A DNA stretch of 64,000 nucleotides from CAVYUC01 sp963771595 (lineage in GTDB: Bacteria; Bacteroidota; Bacteroidia; Bacteroidales; Prolixibacteraceae), in contig CAVYUC010000004.1 in NCBI GenBank assembly GCA_963771595.1, positions 1 to 64,000 of the forward strand. The letters run 5' to 3'. Each line of letters opens with the position of its first letter. Within the stretch, counting starts at the first letter, position 1. The notes beneath the pieces were generated by a model, which saw only the letters and a program-made list of their open reading frames with translations, had not been told where the DNA came from and did not search any database. The position numbers and the translations under genes are program-made. Positions 1 through 8,863 of this stretch are shown here, piece by piece.

Positions 1-394
1 TTAATTTTTCGTTGTATAAAAATAATCGAGCGCCGGGCGGAAGGTTGAAACTATCAAAAATCAGGTTCAGCGATTTGGCTCCTTCGGAATGAATTTTTAG
101 TTTCCAGACAAAAATTCCATTATCCGCAGAAATCCAGATTCCCGAATTTTGGGGCGATAACTGAACATCGAAAGCGTGGGCAAAAGTCACCGGTTTTAAT
201 TTTAATTCCGACTCTAGTTCCTGCTCCGCCTGCATTTTCAACTGCTGATTATTTATCCGTGGCATTTTTGCAACCGGAATTCCAGTGCTTTTGAGCAATA
301 CAACTTCTATGGGTTTTCCACCTTCTGAAATTTGCGCAATTACAGGCTTTCCACACAAAATGAAAACTGCAATCAACAAAAAAAGGAAGCGCAT
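1..394 (-). CDS. Secreted serine-protease-like protein, N-terminal part (runs off the left edge)
   Basis: The frame is open from an ATG at 394 down to base 1, so only about 131 N-terminal residues are visible. It starts with a clear Sec signal peptide (MRFLFLLIAVFILCGKPVIAQ). A segment that reads like a beta-sandwich prodomain follows, ending in FNLPPGARLFLYNE. That phrase recurs in the pro-region of Bacteroidota trypsin-like or lysyl-endopeptidase-like secreted proteases, which often carry a C-terminal type IX sorting domain. The catalytic domain lies outside the window, so the protease assignment is an inference from the prodomain style only. The secreted location is well supported. Confidence 0.5.
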   Translation of the reverse strand, partial: MRFLFLLIAVFILCGKPVIAQISEGGKPIEVVLLKSTGIPVAKMPRINNQQLKMQAEQELESELKLKPVTFAHAFDVQLSPQNSGIWISADNGIFVWKLKIHSEGAKSLNLIFDSFNLPPGARLFLYNEKL

Positions 395-671
395 AAATTT
401 AACATTTTCGCCAAAGTTAATATTTAAAATCAGAGAACACAGAGTTGATAATTGAAATAAAGGGCGACCGAAAATTTAACTTCCTCTTCAACAAATAAAT
501 CAGTTGCGGTGTTTATTCTTTTTAATTGGCGTATATTTTTCCCTGAAAATAACCAATTTATTAATTATGTTGAAATACAATTTCGGGGAATAAAGAAAAC
601 AGGAAAGGAATTTTACATTTCCGGCTGTTGCCAAAAATTTGAGAATTCTTTTAAACTTAATATCTTACAAA

Positions 672-1061
672 ATGAAAATGAACAAGTTAATTTTAGGATG
701 CGCAGTTTTACTTTTGGGAACATTCGTTTCAAATGCATCGGAAAAAGAGACGAAAAGTAAAGCTGAAGTTGTTATGCCCGAAAAAGTGCAGGCCATTGTG
801 GAACATTCGTGTTTTGGATGCCATAACACCGATTCGAAAAATGATGATGCCAAGGAAAAACTCGATTTTAAGACCCTTGATGAATTGTCATCGTTTAAAA
901 AAATCGGGAAATACCGCGACATTGTTGAAGTTTTGGAAAAAGGTGAAATGCCGCCCAAAAAATTCCTCGAGAAATTTCCTGACAGAAAACTTTCTGATGA
1001 AGAATCCCAAATACTCAAAGAATGGGTTGAAAAGGAAGCAAATGCTTTGATTAAAAATTAA
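672..1061 (+). CDS. Small periplasmic heme-binding (CxxCH) protein
   Basis: Product of about 129 residues with an N-terminal signal peptide (MKMNKLILGCAVLLLGTFVS). A single c-type heme site, CFGCH, lies about 50 residues in, and a conserved tail contains GEMPPKKFLEKFPDRKLSDEE and WVEKEA. This pattern (CxxCH, then an MPP segment that could supply an axial Met, then LSDEE...W) matches the Bacteroidota haem-binding domain family (PF14376). The start was set at 672 because the signal peptide begins there; an upstream ATG at 639 would add 11 hydrophilic-to-mixed residues. It lies 8 bp upstream of a second protein of the same family, so the two are probably co-transcribed. The redox partner is unknown. 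Confidence 0.8.
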   Translation: MKMNKLILGCAVLLLGTFVSNASEKETKSKAEVVMPEKVQAIVEHSCFGCHNTDSKNDDAKEKLDFKTLDELSSFKKIGKYRDIVEVLEKGEMPPKKFLEKFPDRKLSDEESQILKEWVEKEANALIKN

Positions 1062-1069
1062 GTTTTGTA

Positions 1070-1540
1070 ATGCGTAAAATTATTTTGATTATTGTGTTGG
1101 TGGCGTTGGCTGCTGTATTGTTTGTCCCGATTTTTCAACCTCAAAAAAATGAAGGTTTAATTACTGCAGACCATATTATTAAACAGGAAAATGTGCCGGA
1201 CAGTGTTAAATCAATTCTGGCAACTTCCTGTTTCGACTGCCACTCAAACAATACCAATTATCTTTGGTACCACCATTTTACGCCGGTTGCCTGGATGATA
1301 AACTCGCATATTCTGGATGGAAAAAAGGAGTTGAATTTTTCGGACTGGAATAAAATGGATGTTTACGATCAGGTGGAAGCGCTTGAAGAAATCTGCAAAG
1401 AAGTTAAAGCCCATAAAATGCCGATAAAATCCTATTTAAAAATGCATCCGGGAGCAAAGTTGAGCGATGAACAAATCGCTGATTTGTGCGCCTGGACCGA
1501 CAAGCTAAGTGAAGAAATAATTGCCGTCGAAACTCAGTGA
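1070..1540 (+). CDS. Heme-binding domain protein with N-terminal membrane anchor
   Basis: 156 residues. An N-terminal hydrophobic helix (IILIIVLVALAAVLFVPIF) probably anchors it in the inner membrane facing the periplasm. The heme site SCFDCHSN lies near residue 50. It is followed by NYLWYHHFTPVAWMI and a C-terminal HKMPIKSYLKMHPGAKLSDEQ...LCAWTD block. This is the standard form of the Bacteroidota haem-binding domain (PF14376). It follows the 672-1061 gene by 8 bp and shares its architecture, so the pair probably arose by duplication and works in the same electron-transfer or sensing step. No enzyme partner is encoded nearby. Confidence 0.85.
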   Translation: MRKIILIIVLVALAAVLFVPIFQPQKNEGLITADHIIKQENVPDSVKSILATSCFDCHSNNTNYLWYHHFTPVAWMINSHILDGKKELNFSDWNKMDVYDQVEALEEICKEVKAHKMPIKSYLKMHPGAKLSDEQIADLCAWTDKLSEEIIAVETQ

Positions 1541-1626
1541 TTGATGCACTGAAAAGATTCAATTTACAAAGGAACTGCTGGAGTTTTACAGTTCGAAAAA
1601 CCAAATATTAACAAAATAATAGTGAA

Positions 1627-2040
1627 GTGAAGGTACTGGTGATGTATGTTGATGAGTTTGGATATACACCGGCTCAGAAAAACCTGGAATCGGCAGAAGA
1701 CATTGTTGATGGAAAAACATTTACCGATTCAATTCTGGCATTTATTCAGGTGGAAGAAAATGATGAGGAATACGATGTAAAAAGCCGGGAAAAGAAACTG
1801 GTGAACCACCTGAAATGGACAGCAAGGAAAAATGACTGTAAAAAAATTATCCTGCATTCGTTTGCACATCTTTCTGAATCCAAAGCTTCGGTTGAATTCA
1901 CCAAACAACTTTTTGAAATGGCAGAGAAGCGGCTGCAAAATGCTGAATTTGAAACTGTTCAAACACCTTTTGGATATTTTCTCGATTTGCAAATTAAAGC
2001 TCCGGGCTATTCTCTGGCAAGAATCTGGGCCAGTTTGTAA
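1627..2040 (+). CDS. Free-standing archaeal-type threonyl-tRNA synthetase editing domain
   Basis: 137 residues resembling the N-terminal editing domain of archaeal ThrRS (tRNA-Thr_ED, PF08915). It has the opening MKVLVMYVDEFGYTP, the central LHSFAHLSESKAS block (archaeal YPFAHLSSELA) and the TPFGYFLDLQIKAPGYSLA block (archaeal APFGYYKAFKISCKGHPLA). In archaea this D-aminoacyl-tRNA-deacylase-like fold removes Ser from mis-charged tRNA-Thr. Here it is not fused to a synthetase and fills the whole gene. The start is a GTG at 1627; no better ATG lies upstream in frame. No synthetase lies next to it. The family assignment is firm from motifs; activity in trans is an inference. Confidence 0.75.
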   Translation: MKVLVMYVDEFGYTPAQKNLESAEDIVDGKTFTDSILAFIQVEENDEEYDVKSREKKLVNHLKWTARKNDCKKIILHSFAHLSESKASVEFTKQLFEMAEKRLQNAEFETVQTPFGYFLDLQIKAPGYSLARIWASL

Positions 2041-2124
2041 TTTGCGTTTTTGTGAATTTATTTAATCGCAGATTATTCAGATGATACAGATTGTGGACTT
2101 TTATCAATTGTCAGTGTTTAAAGT

Positions 2125-2132
2125 TATCTTTG
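2125..2132 (+). promoter_or_regulatory. Bacteroidota -7 box (TATCTTTG) for the DEAD-box helicase
   Basis: TATCTTTG is a perfect match to the Bacteroidota sigma-ABfr -7 consensus TAnnTTTG, placed 19 bp before the helicase ATG. No convincing -33 TTTG at the usual spacing is seen. Confidence 0.5.
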
Positions 2133-2151
2133 CAGCCTGAAAAGTTTTAAA

Positions 2152-3390
2152 ATGAAGTTTGAAGAATATTCCATCTCCTTTGAAATAAAAAAGAACCTTG
2201 AAAAACAGGGATTCCGGAGGCCAACCGACATTCAGTTTAAAGCCATTCCACCAATATTAAAAGGGGAAGATGTTTTGGCAATTGCACAAACCGGCACCGG
2301 AAAAACAGCAGCTTTTGCAATTCCTGTAATTCACAAAATACAGCAGGGCAAAAAGATAAAACACACCGGCGGAATAAAATGTCTGGTGATGGTTCCGACA
2401 CACGAACTGGCACAACAAATAACCGAAGTTTTTAAGAAAACCGGCCACAATACCGGGATTAAAATAATAGGCATTTTTGGTGGCGTTGAGCAACAGCCAC
2501 AAATTGATCAGCTGGAAAAAGGAGCGGATGTTTTAATTGCCACACCCGGCCGCCTGTTTGATTTGGTGAGCCAGGGTTACCTGAAGTTACACCAGGTGGA
2601 AATTCTGATCCTGGACGAAGCCGACCACATGCTCGACCTCGGATTTATTAAAGACATTAATGATCTAATAAAATTTCTGCCGCAAAAAAGACAAACGCTT
2701 TTCTTTTCAGCAACCATCGATGCTAAAATTAAGAAGCTGGCTTATTCGCTGGTAAAAAAACCGATACGAATTCAGATTTCTCCCAAAAATCCGGTGGCTA
2801 AAAATATCGAACATTCGGTGGCTTTTATTGAAATGGATGATAAACGCGCTTTTCTCGAGCGGTTGGTAAATGAAAATGCGGAAAGCAAAATTCTGGTTTT
2901 TGTGCGTACAAAAGTGCGAGCCGAGCGAGTGAAAAAGGCTATGGAACGTGTTGGTATTCATGGAAATACAATTCACAGCGATAAGGAGCAGGCAGAGCGG
3001 ACACAAACAATGGAAGCATTTAAAAAAGGAACACTAAAACTGTTAATAGCCACCGATGTTAGCGCCCGGGGAATTGATATCCCGAATGTGGATTTTGTGG
3101 TGAATTACGATTTACCCGAAGTTCCGGCGAATTATGTGCATCGCGTTGGCCGCACCGGACGTGGCACAAAAAAAGGACAGGCTGTTTCATTTTGCAGCTC
3201 CGAAGAAAAAGATTTGCTGGCGGACATAGAAAAATTTCTGGATAAGGAAATTTCGGTGCTTGAAATTGATAAAAACATGTACCGGGAGACACTCGATTTT
3301 ACCAAAGACACGGATTACAACTGGCGCAAACTCATTCGCGAAAATGAAATGGAATTGCAGAAGTTAAAAAAGAAACGGAAAAAAAGTTAG
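2152..3390 (+). CDS. DEAD-box ATP-dependent RNA helicase (RhlE-like)
   Basis: 412-residue two-domain helicase with the full SF2 motif set: Q-motif (PTDIQFKAIP), Walker A AQTGTGKT, motif Ia PTHELAQQ, motif Ib TPGR, DEAD as DEADHMLD, SAT as FFSATI, motif IV ILVFVRT, motif V ATDVSARGIDIP and motif VI HRVGRTGR. A short Lys-rich tail (QKLKKKRKKS) probably binds RNA, and the overall layout is RhlE-like. It would unwind short RNA duplexes in ribosome assembly or mRNA turnover in the cytoplasm. It is monocistronic, with its own -7 box. The stop codon overlaps the convergent DUF1080 gene by 4 bp. Confidence 0.93.
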   Translation: MKFEEYSISFEIKKNLEKQGFRRPTDIQFKAIPPILKGEDVLAIAQTGTGKTAAFAIPVIHKIQQGKKIKHTGGIKCLVMVPTHELAQQITEVFKKTGHNTGIKIIGIFGGVEQQPQIDQLEKGADVLIATPGRLFDLVSQGYLKLHQVEILILDEADHMLDLGFIKDINDLIKFLPQKRQTLFFSATIDAKIKKLAYSLVKKPIRIQISPKNPVAKNIEHSVAFIEMDDKRAFLERLVNENAESKILVFVRTKVRAERVKKAMERVGIHGNTIHSDKEQAERTQTMEAFKKGTLKLLIATDVSARGIDIPNVDFVVNYDLPEVPANYVHRVGRTGRGTKKGQAVSFCSSEEKDLLADIEKFLDKEISVLEIDKNMYRETLDFTKDTDYNWRKLIRENEMELQKLKKKRKKS

Positions 3391-4093
3391 TTTTCTATTT
3401 TCTCCAAACGAATGTTTCGCAAAGCCGCAGTGGTAATCCACGATGCAATCCCAAATGGTTTCGACAATTGAACTTCGGGGCGGATATAAATTTCGTGGCC
3501 TTCGGTTTTAAAATCCACTACTTTTTCATTGTCGATCCAGGCTTCAATTTTAGACGCTGTAACTTTTAGCCTGATTCTATACCACACCTCTTTTTCGAAT
3601 CTTTTCAGAATTTTTGTGCTGTTTTCGGAAGCGTCGCGGCCGTCAACAGTGCTCAGCCCAACAACAGGGCCGCCCCAGCCACCTACAATAAACGAACAAA
3701 AAGTGGAATCAACAGGAAAAGTGATGCCGCAGAAAAAATCGTTTCCGCTTAACTTTTGGGCTTCCAGACTCACTTCATAATTTATTTTCGGAAAAGCGCC
3801 GGTCCAGGTAATTCCGGTTAATCCGTCGCCCATTCCAAGAACAATGGTGTTGCCGGTCACCTGAACCGGACCTTCGGTACCAAATGCAGTTATTTTCCAT
3901 CCATCCAGATTTTCACCGTTAAACATCGAAATCCCAGAAAATGTGTCGGTTGATATAACCGAATTTTGATTGTTGTTGTTGTTGTTGTTGTTGTTGCGTG
4001 TTTGTTGTTGTTGTTGTTGCTGTTGTTGCAATTCTGCAATAAAACAATCATAGAAAAACAAATCAATATCAATATGAAGCTTCTTTTTCGCAT
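3387..4093 (-). pseudogene. DUF1080 (3-keto-disaccharide-hydrolase-like) lipoprotein, frame-broken in a TTG tract
   Basis: Two reading frames join to give one sensible protein. The 5' frame starts at 4093 with a lipoprotein signal (SMIVLLQNC, Cys at residue 22) and runs into an Asn-rich linker. After the repeat tract the frame that stays open encodes a DUF1080 domain: ISMFNGENLDGWKI, then WTGAFPKINYEVSLEAQK, and RIRLKVTASKIEAWIDNE, ending in LRNIRLEKIEN. An insertion of one base, or loss of two, between about 3970 and 4030 would join them. DUF1080 domains are concanavalin-like and are often found in carbohydrate-processing lipoproteins. If the ATG at 4142 is used instead, the protein lacks an export signal and begins with poly-Gln. 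Either a real frameshift or a sequence error in the repeat. Confidence 0.7.
3970..4028. repeat. TTG trinucleotide microsatellites (9 and 6 copies plus a short tail)
   Basis: Nine perfect TTG units at 3970-3996 are separated by CGTGT from six more units at 4002-4019, followed by CTGTTGTTG. On the coding (minus) strand they give poly-Asn, poly-Gln or poly-Thr depending on frame. The tract sits exactly where the DUF1080 lipoprotein frame is broken. Confidence 0.95.
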
Positions 4094-4190
4094 TTTTTTG
4101 TTTTAGTTTCAAAACAAAATTACAACACATAATTGGATTCACTTTTTCCGGAGCGAAACATTTTTGGATTTTTTTATTCGAACGTCAACA

Positions 4191-4198
4191 TAAATTTG
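4191..4198 (+). promoter_or_regulatory. Bacteroidota -7 box (TAAATTTG)
   Basis: TAAATTTG fits TAnnTTTG and lies 43 bp upstream of the ATG of the 7-TM protein gene, so it may drive the 7-TM/histidine-kinase cluster. Confidence 0.35.
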
Positions 4199-4241
4199 CT
4201 GCCTGTGTTATTTAACTGGATAATGCTAAACTGAAAGAAAA

Positions 4242-4937
4242 ATGGTGAATTACATACCCATTGTTACAACCATAATTGCTTTTGTATTTTTTTTTAAAAT
4301 TCTGAATCATTATCGTAAAAAACCACAGGCTAAATACCTTTTATGGTGGACAATAGGAGTGCTCACATACGGCATCGGCACACTAACCGAAAGTATAAAT
4401 GCCCTTGCCGGCTGGTCAGAATTTAATACCCGCATCTGGTACATAGCCGGGGCATTGCTTGGCGGCTTTCCACTGGCGCAGGGAACTGTTTATTTGCTCG
4501 TTAAAAAGAAAATTGCCGATATGTTAACGGTAATTTTTGTTTCCATAATTTTTATTGCCTCTGTTTTTATAATGATTTCGCCGGTATCGTTGCCTGCCGG
4601 TTTCGATTTCAGGTTAACGGGTAAAGTTTTCGAGTGGCAGTGGGTGAGGATGTTTTCGCCGTTTATCAATATTTATTCGTTTGTTTTTTTGTTTGGCGGG
4701 GCAATATTTTCTGCAATAAAATATGCAAAATTAGGTCGCACACATGCCCGGTTTTTGGGTAATGTGTTTATTGCTGTGGGCGCATTATTGCCAGGAATTG
4801 GCGGTTCGTTTACCCGATTTGGCCATGTTGAGGTATTATTTGTTACTGAATTGCTGGGTATGTTGTCAATTTTTTATGGTTACACAATTATGCGAAAAGA
4901 CAAGGTGTTGTCCATTCACCGAAATCAGTATGTTTAA
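4242..4937 (+). CDS. Seven-helix integral membrane protein of unknown function
   Basis: 231 residues with about seven hydrophobic segments, starting with YIPIVTTIIAFVFFFKIL. Short loops separate them, and a charged cytoplasmic tail (MRKDKVLSIHRNQYV) ends the protein. There is no signal peptide beyond the first helix and no catalytic motif I can name. The early segment KYLLWWTIGVLTYGIGTLTESI is rich in aromatics. The gene lies 85 bp upstream of, and on the same strand as, a soluble hybrid histidine kinase that has no membrane segment of its own. A role as its sensory or membrane partner is therefore possible but unproven. Confidence 0.6.
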   Translation: MVNYIPIVTTIIAFVFFFKILNHYRKKPQAKYLLWWTIGVLTYGIGTLTESINALAGWSEFNTRIWYIAGALLGGFPLAQGTVYLLVKKKIADMLTVIFVSIIFIASVFIMISPVSLPAGFDFRLTGKVFEWQWVRMFSPFINIYSFVFLFGGAIFSAIKYAKLGRTHARFLGNVFIAVGALLPGIGGSFTRFGHVEVLFVTELLGMLSIFYGYTIMRKDKVLSIHRNQYV

Positions 4938-5022
4938 AATGGACACAGTGCAGGAAAGGAATTTTTATTGGCATTTTCGTGAAAAATAAATATCTTTTGC
5001 CGAATTCATTTACGTATTAACT

Positions 5023-7480
5023 ATGGAGAATGATATAAATACGCATTTGGAGCAAATCTCCAGGCTCATTCAGGGGCTAAAAGAGAACAACTACAATGTG
5101 GAAGAAATGGCTGAACTGGATGAGGCACTTGAGGTGCTGAGCCATAAAATTAAAACAGCCAAGCTTGAATTAATACCTGATTCTTCTTCATCTTCTTTCT
5201 TTTTCTTCTGAAAATAAAAATACAAGGCAGGATGCCATATTATTTATCGATTCCAGTTTTAAACTGGTCAGATACTCGGGCAGTTTTAAAAGTTTTGCAG
5301 GGAACAGGGGAGAGGATTCAACATTTCAGTTAAATGAATTTTTTGAACCTGAAAGTTTTACGCAACTGCAGGAAAAAACTTCGGAACTTCTGCAAACAGG
5401 TAAACCGCAGGTTTTTAATGCCAAAATGAACTCGAAAAACCAAATTTTGCTGCCTGTTAAGGTTCTTTTGGAAAAAGTAAGATTTGGAAATGATCAGGAA
5501 CTTATTGCGGCCGGATTAAATTTTACCGGCGATGATCCGAATGATTTAATAGATTACCAGGAAATTCTGATTGAAAACCTTCCGGATATGGATGTTTTTC
5601 TTTTCGATACCGATTACCGGCATGTGTTGGCAGGAGGTCGTGAAAAAGAACGTTTCAATCTTACCAACTCTTTTTTCACCGGAAAAACGCTGTTTGAAGT
5701 TTACGATGAAAAAATGCAGAAAAGACTTTATCCATTTTACCGCAATGCTTTGGACGGAAAATTTTCGGAAGGGGAAGTCAGGATGAAAAAGGAGATATAT
5801 TTTGTTAGTTCAACACCGGTGCGCGATATCAAAAATGAGGTGGCCGGCGGTGCTTTAATCTTTCAGAATGTCACTAAAGAAAAGGAAATCGAAAAAAATC
5901 TGATTCGCGCTAAAAAAGAGGCAGAGGAGGCAGACAAGGCAAAATCGCTGTTTCTTGCCAATATGAGCCACGAAATCAGAACTCCTTTAAACTCAATAAT
6001 TGGTTTTACCGATTTGCTCAGAAAAACAGATCTTACCAAAAAGCAACTAAAATACAGCCGTCTGATTAACCAGTCTTCCGAGCATTTGCTTTCTGTGGTT
6101 AATGAAATCCTTTTTCTTTTTAAACTGAACATGGGAAAAGTTTATATTGAAAAAGTACCTTTCAATTCTCATTATCTTGTTAAAAATGTGCATGAATCCA
6201 TGTTTTTGCAGGCAAGCGCAAAGAACCTTGCATTTAATATTTTTATCGATCAGAATGTTCCCGAACTCTTGATTGGCGATCCTTTTCGCATAAAACAGAT
6301 TTTAATGAACCTGGCATCAAATGCTATTAAATTCACGGATAAGGGAACAATTTCCCTTAATCTTTTTGCCGAAAAGATAAAAAACCGGAAGGTTTTCCTT
6401 CGCTTTCAAATAAAAGATACCGGAACGGGAATATCAAAAGAGGATTTGAATAAGATTTTCGATGAATTTGTGCAATCCGATTTAAACAACGATAAATTAC
6501 GAAAAGGAATTGGGCTTGGACTAACCATTACCCGCAAACTTGTGGATTTACTCAATGGAAGGTTAACTGCTGAAAGTGAGTTGAATAAAGGATCGGCATT
6601 CTCGGTGATTCTGCCTTTTGAAATTCCGGGTAAAAAGGAACTGGTTTTGGAAGAAAAAAAATACAACATCAAATTCAATTTACTAAAAGGGAAAAAAATT
6701 CTGTATGTTGATGACGATGAAAACAATGTGCTGCTTGCAAAATCATTGTTAAAAGGCTGGAAAACAGATTATGAAATTGCTTTTGATGGAAACGAAGCGC
6801 TGAAATTGCTTCGGGAAGTTAAATTCGATGTTGTTTTACTTGATATTCATATGCCGGGCATGTCGGGGGTTGAGGTTTTGGAAACAGTGAAATCCGGCAA
6901 CGACAATTTAAACCGGGATACCAAAATGATGGCTGTAACGGCGAATATTTTAAGAAGCGATATTAAAAAATACATGAACAGCGGATTTAATGATTTCATT
7001 TTAAAACCTTTCCGGGAAGAAGATTTCTACAATAAAATTTGTGCTTTGCTCGATATTGAAGTTCAGGAAGATGAAACAGCAGTCACGAAAAAAGATCAGG
7101 AAAAAGAAAATATTCAGGACAAACCTGTTTTAGTTTTTGATACTGACCTTCTTTTGAAAAATGCAGGCGGCGATTTTGATTTTTTCAATCAAATGATTAA
7201 TACTTTTGTCCGAAATTCGAAAGCTGCAATAGAAGGTTTTGAACACGATTTAGCGGAAAAAAACTGGAAGGGAATAGGAGAAAAAGCGCATAAACTGATA
7301 CCGTCGTTCCGGTATTTCGGACTTTCTGAAACGGTGAACGAACTCTCGGAGCTGGAGCATATTACCTTGCGCCGGAAAGAACCGGAAAAAGTACCAAAAA
7401 TGATAGACCCGCTGATTCAATCCATCCGCGAAATTATTAACCTAGCTGAATCGGCCAAAATTCCGGAAGAAAAGAATTAG
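5023..7480 (+). CDS. Hybrid histidine kinase (PAS-HisKA-HATPase-REC-Hpt), frame-broken near 5195
   Basis: The N-terminus is in one frame from the ATG at 5023 (coiled segment ending ELIPDSSSSS). The frame then hits TGA at 5209 in a T/C-rich tract. Removing one T joins it to the second frame (SSENKNTRQDAILFIDSSFK), which stays open through an ATG at 5426 to 7480. The rest is intact: PAS-like segments, HisKA (NMSHEIRTPLN, His codon 5969-5971), HATPase (NLASNAIKF, DTGTGIS, GIGLGLTI), a receiver (DIHMPG, Asp codon 6842-6844, KPF) and an Hpt domain (KAHKLIP, His codon 7289-7291). The result is a cytosolic phosphorelay protein with no TM segments. A stand-alone receiver gene follows. The break could be a sequence error. 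Confidence 0.8.
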
Positions 7481-7590
7481 ATTTCATACTTATGTGATTT
7501 TTACAATTGCAGGGATTATGTTTTAAGCCTGTTGGTTATGTTTTTGGAATAATAATTGGACGACTGCATATTCATAAAGCAGCCAGTAAA

Positions 7591-7992
7591 ATGAATCCAA
7601 AGAAACGAAAGGTAGTATGTATAAATGCGGATGAGGCGTTTTTGGAAAAAAAGAAAAATGAACTACAACAAAAACATCTCGAAAATTTCTTTTACCCGTT
7701 CAATAATTTTGGCGACGCTGTAAATTTTGTGGAAAATCATATTGACAGCACTCCCAAAAGGCTGCATTACATTCTGTTGGATGAAAAAATTCTGGGGAAA
7801 CAACTTTCAAAATCACTGGACAAATTATACCGGCTAACAAATTTCATGAATAAACTGGAAGTAATTGTAGTGACCAGCAACAACACAGTGGACCTTCGAA
7901 ATAAAATTATGCAATATCCTTTTGTAAGCGCATTCCTTGTAAAACCAATACCTGCCAATTATATCGAATTTCTGATTACTGGTTCCAACTGA
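7591..7992 (+). CDS. Stand-alone response-regulator receiver domain protein
   Basis: About 133 residues from the ATG at 7591 (MNPKKRKVVCINADEAF). It has the receiver fold outline: VVCINADE (acidic pocket), YILLDEKI (candidate phosphoacceptor Asp), EVIVVTSN (conserved Thr/Ser) and SAFLVKPIP (conserved Lys-Pro). There is no output domain, so it would act as a phosphate sink or an adaptor. It lies 110 bp after the hybrid kinase on the same strand and is its likely partner. An upstream ATG at 7507 would add 28 residues without family similarity. Weak conservation around the Asp (LLDEKI instead of DxxMP) makes its phosphorylation uncertain. Confidence 0.65.
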   Translation: MNPKKRKVVCINADEAFLEKKKNELQQKHLENFFYPFNNFGDAVNFVENHIDSTPKRLHYILLDEKILGKQLSKSLDKLYRLTNFMNKLEVIVVTSNNTVDLRNKIMQYPFVSAFLVKPIPANYIEFLITGSN

Positions 7993-8260
7993 GTATTAAT
8001 GTCCCGTTTTGTGCATTATAATTCCCAAATCAGGTTTCAGTTTTTGTTTTGAGTTTGCCCATTAGTGAAAAAATAAAGCAACCCAGCCGGAATCTTGTTT
8101 ATGTGTGCCACAGTATGTGGAATTCCTTCTACATGTATCGCTATTTTAATTATTTTTTTTTATATTGTATAATATTGAATTTCATTATTTTATATTGAAA
8201 TATACAGCAATTTAACAAATGGAACAATTTTTTCCTTAAGCGCTAAAATGAATTGTAGAT

Positions 8261-8461
8261 ATGAATATTAAAAAACTATTTAAATTTTCAACCAAAACCA
8301 AACTGAAACAAATCATTACTTCAGGAATAAAAAGTTTCAAAAGCAAGCAACAGCATTTAACTGATGATTTGAGCCTGCCGAAGAAAAAAGTTGTAAACAA
8401 AAACAATTCGCCTGGTAATATTAAACCCGGTGTTTTTCCATTGGGAGGATTAATTGGTTAA
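8261..8461 (+). CDS. Small basic hypothetical protein
   Basis: 66 residues, strongly basic in the first half (KKLFKFSTKTKLKQ, KSFKSKQQ) and ending in a Gly/Pro-rich FPLGGLIG. No known domain. It is the first gene of a run of small envelope-type genes (YtxH, holin-like, 69-aa protein, universal stress protein) and may be expressed with them. The upstream 268 bp (7993-8260) is very AT-rich and contains the dyad CCACAGTATGTGG near 8108 but no clear -7 box. Coding status rests on the good ATG context and position only. Confidence 0.4.
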   Translation: MNIKKLFKFSTKTKLKQIITSGIKSFKSKQQHLTDDLSLPKKKVVNKNNSPGNIKPGVFPLGGLIG

Positions 8462-8530
8462 AATTTAAACAAACAGAGGTTCAACACGTTTTAAATAAAA
8501 GTTATATTAACAAATAAAAATTTAAGTATC

Positions 8531-8827
8531 ATGAAAAGAGGAACAAGAAATGCACTATTGGGATTTATTGCCGGAGCAGCTGCTGGAGCTTTGACCGGAT
8601 TATTAGTTGCACCTGAAAAAGGAGAAAATACCCGAAAAAAAATCACTAAAAAAGTGAATGAAGTATCAAAAGATCTTACCGAAACAATTGGTGAAAAAGT
8701 TGATGACCTTAAAGAACAGGTAAATGAAATTATAACTGAAATGCGCGGCAAATCTGATGATGCGGAGAAAAAAATGAAAGAAAGAGTAAATGAATCATCA
8801 GCGAAAATTAAAGCTGAAACCAAATAA
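8531..8827 (+). CDS. YtxH domain-containing protein
   Basis: 98 residues. The N-terminal Gly/Ala-rich membrane helix (LLGFIAGAAAGALTGLLVAPEKG) with the APEKGENTRKKI motif is the YtxH (PF12732) signature. It is followed by a long charged amphipathic helix. Proteins of this family are stress-induced small inner-membrane proteins without known catalysis. It is first in a tight cluster with the holin-like and universal stress genes, 36 bp before the next start. Confidence 0.85.
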   Translation: MKRGTRNALLGFIAGAAAGALTGLLVAPEKGENTRKKITKKVNEVSKDLTETIGEKVDDLKEQVNEIITEMRGKSDDAEKKMKERVNESSAKIKAETK

Positions 8828-8863
8828 GGCAAAAATCAACAGCAGGCCGCAATTAACATTATA

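Noticed and set aside
3970..4028. TTG microsatellite as a classical phase-variation switch
   Set aside because: The unit is three bases, so gain or loss of units keeps the frame. Only the non-repeat interruption could toggle it.
5023..5211. Separate 62-residue protein ending in SSSSSFFFF
   Set aside because: One-base correction joins it seamlessly to the histidine kinase; it is the kinase's N-terminus.
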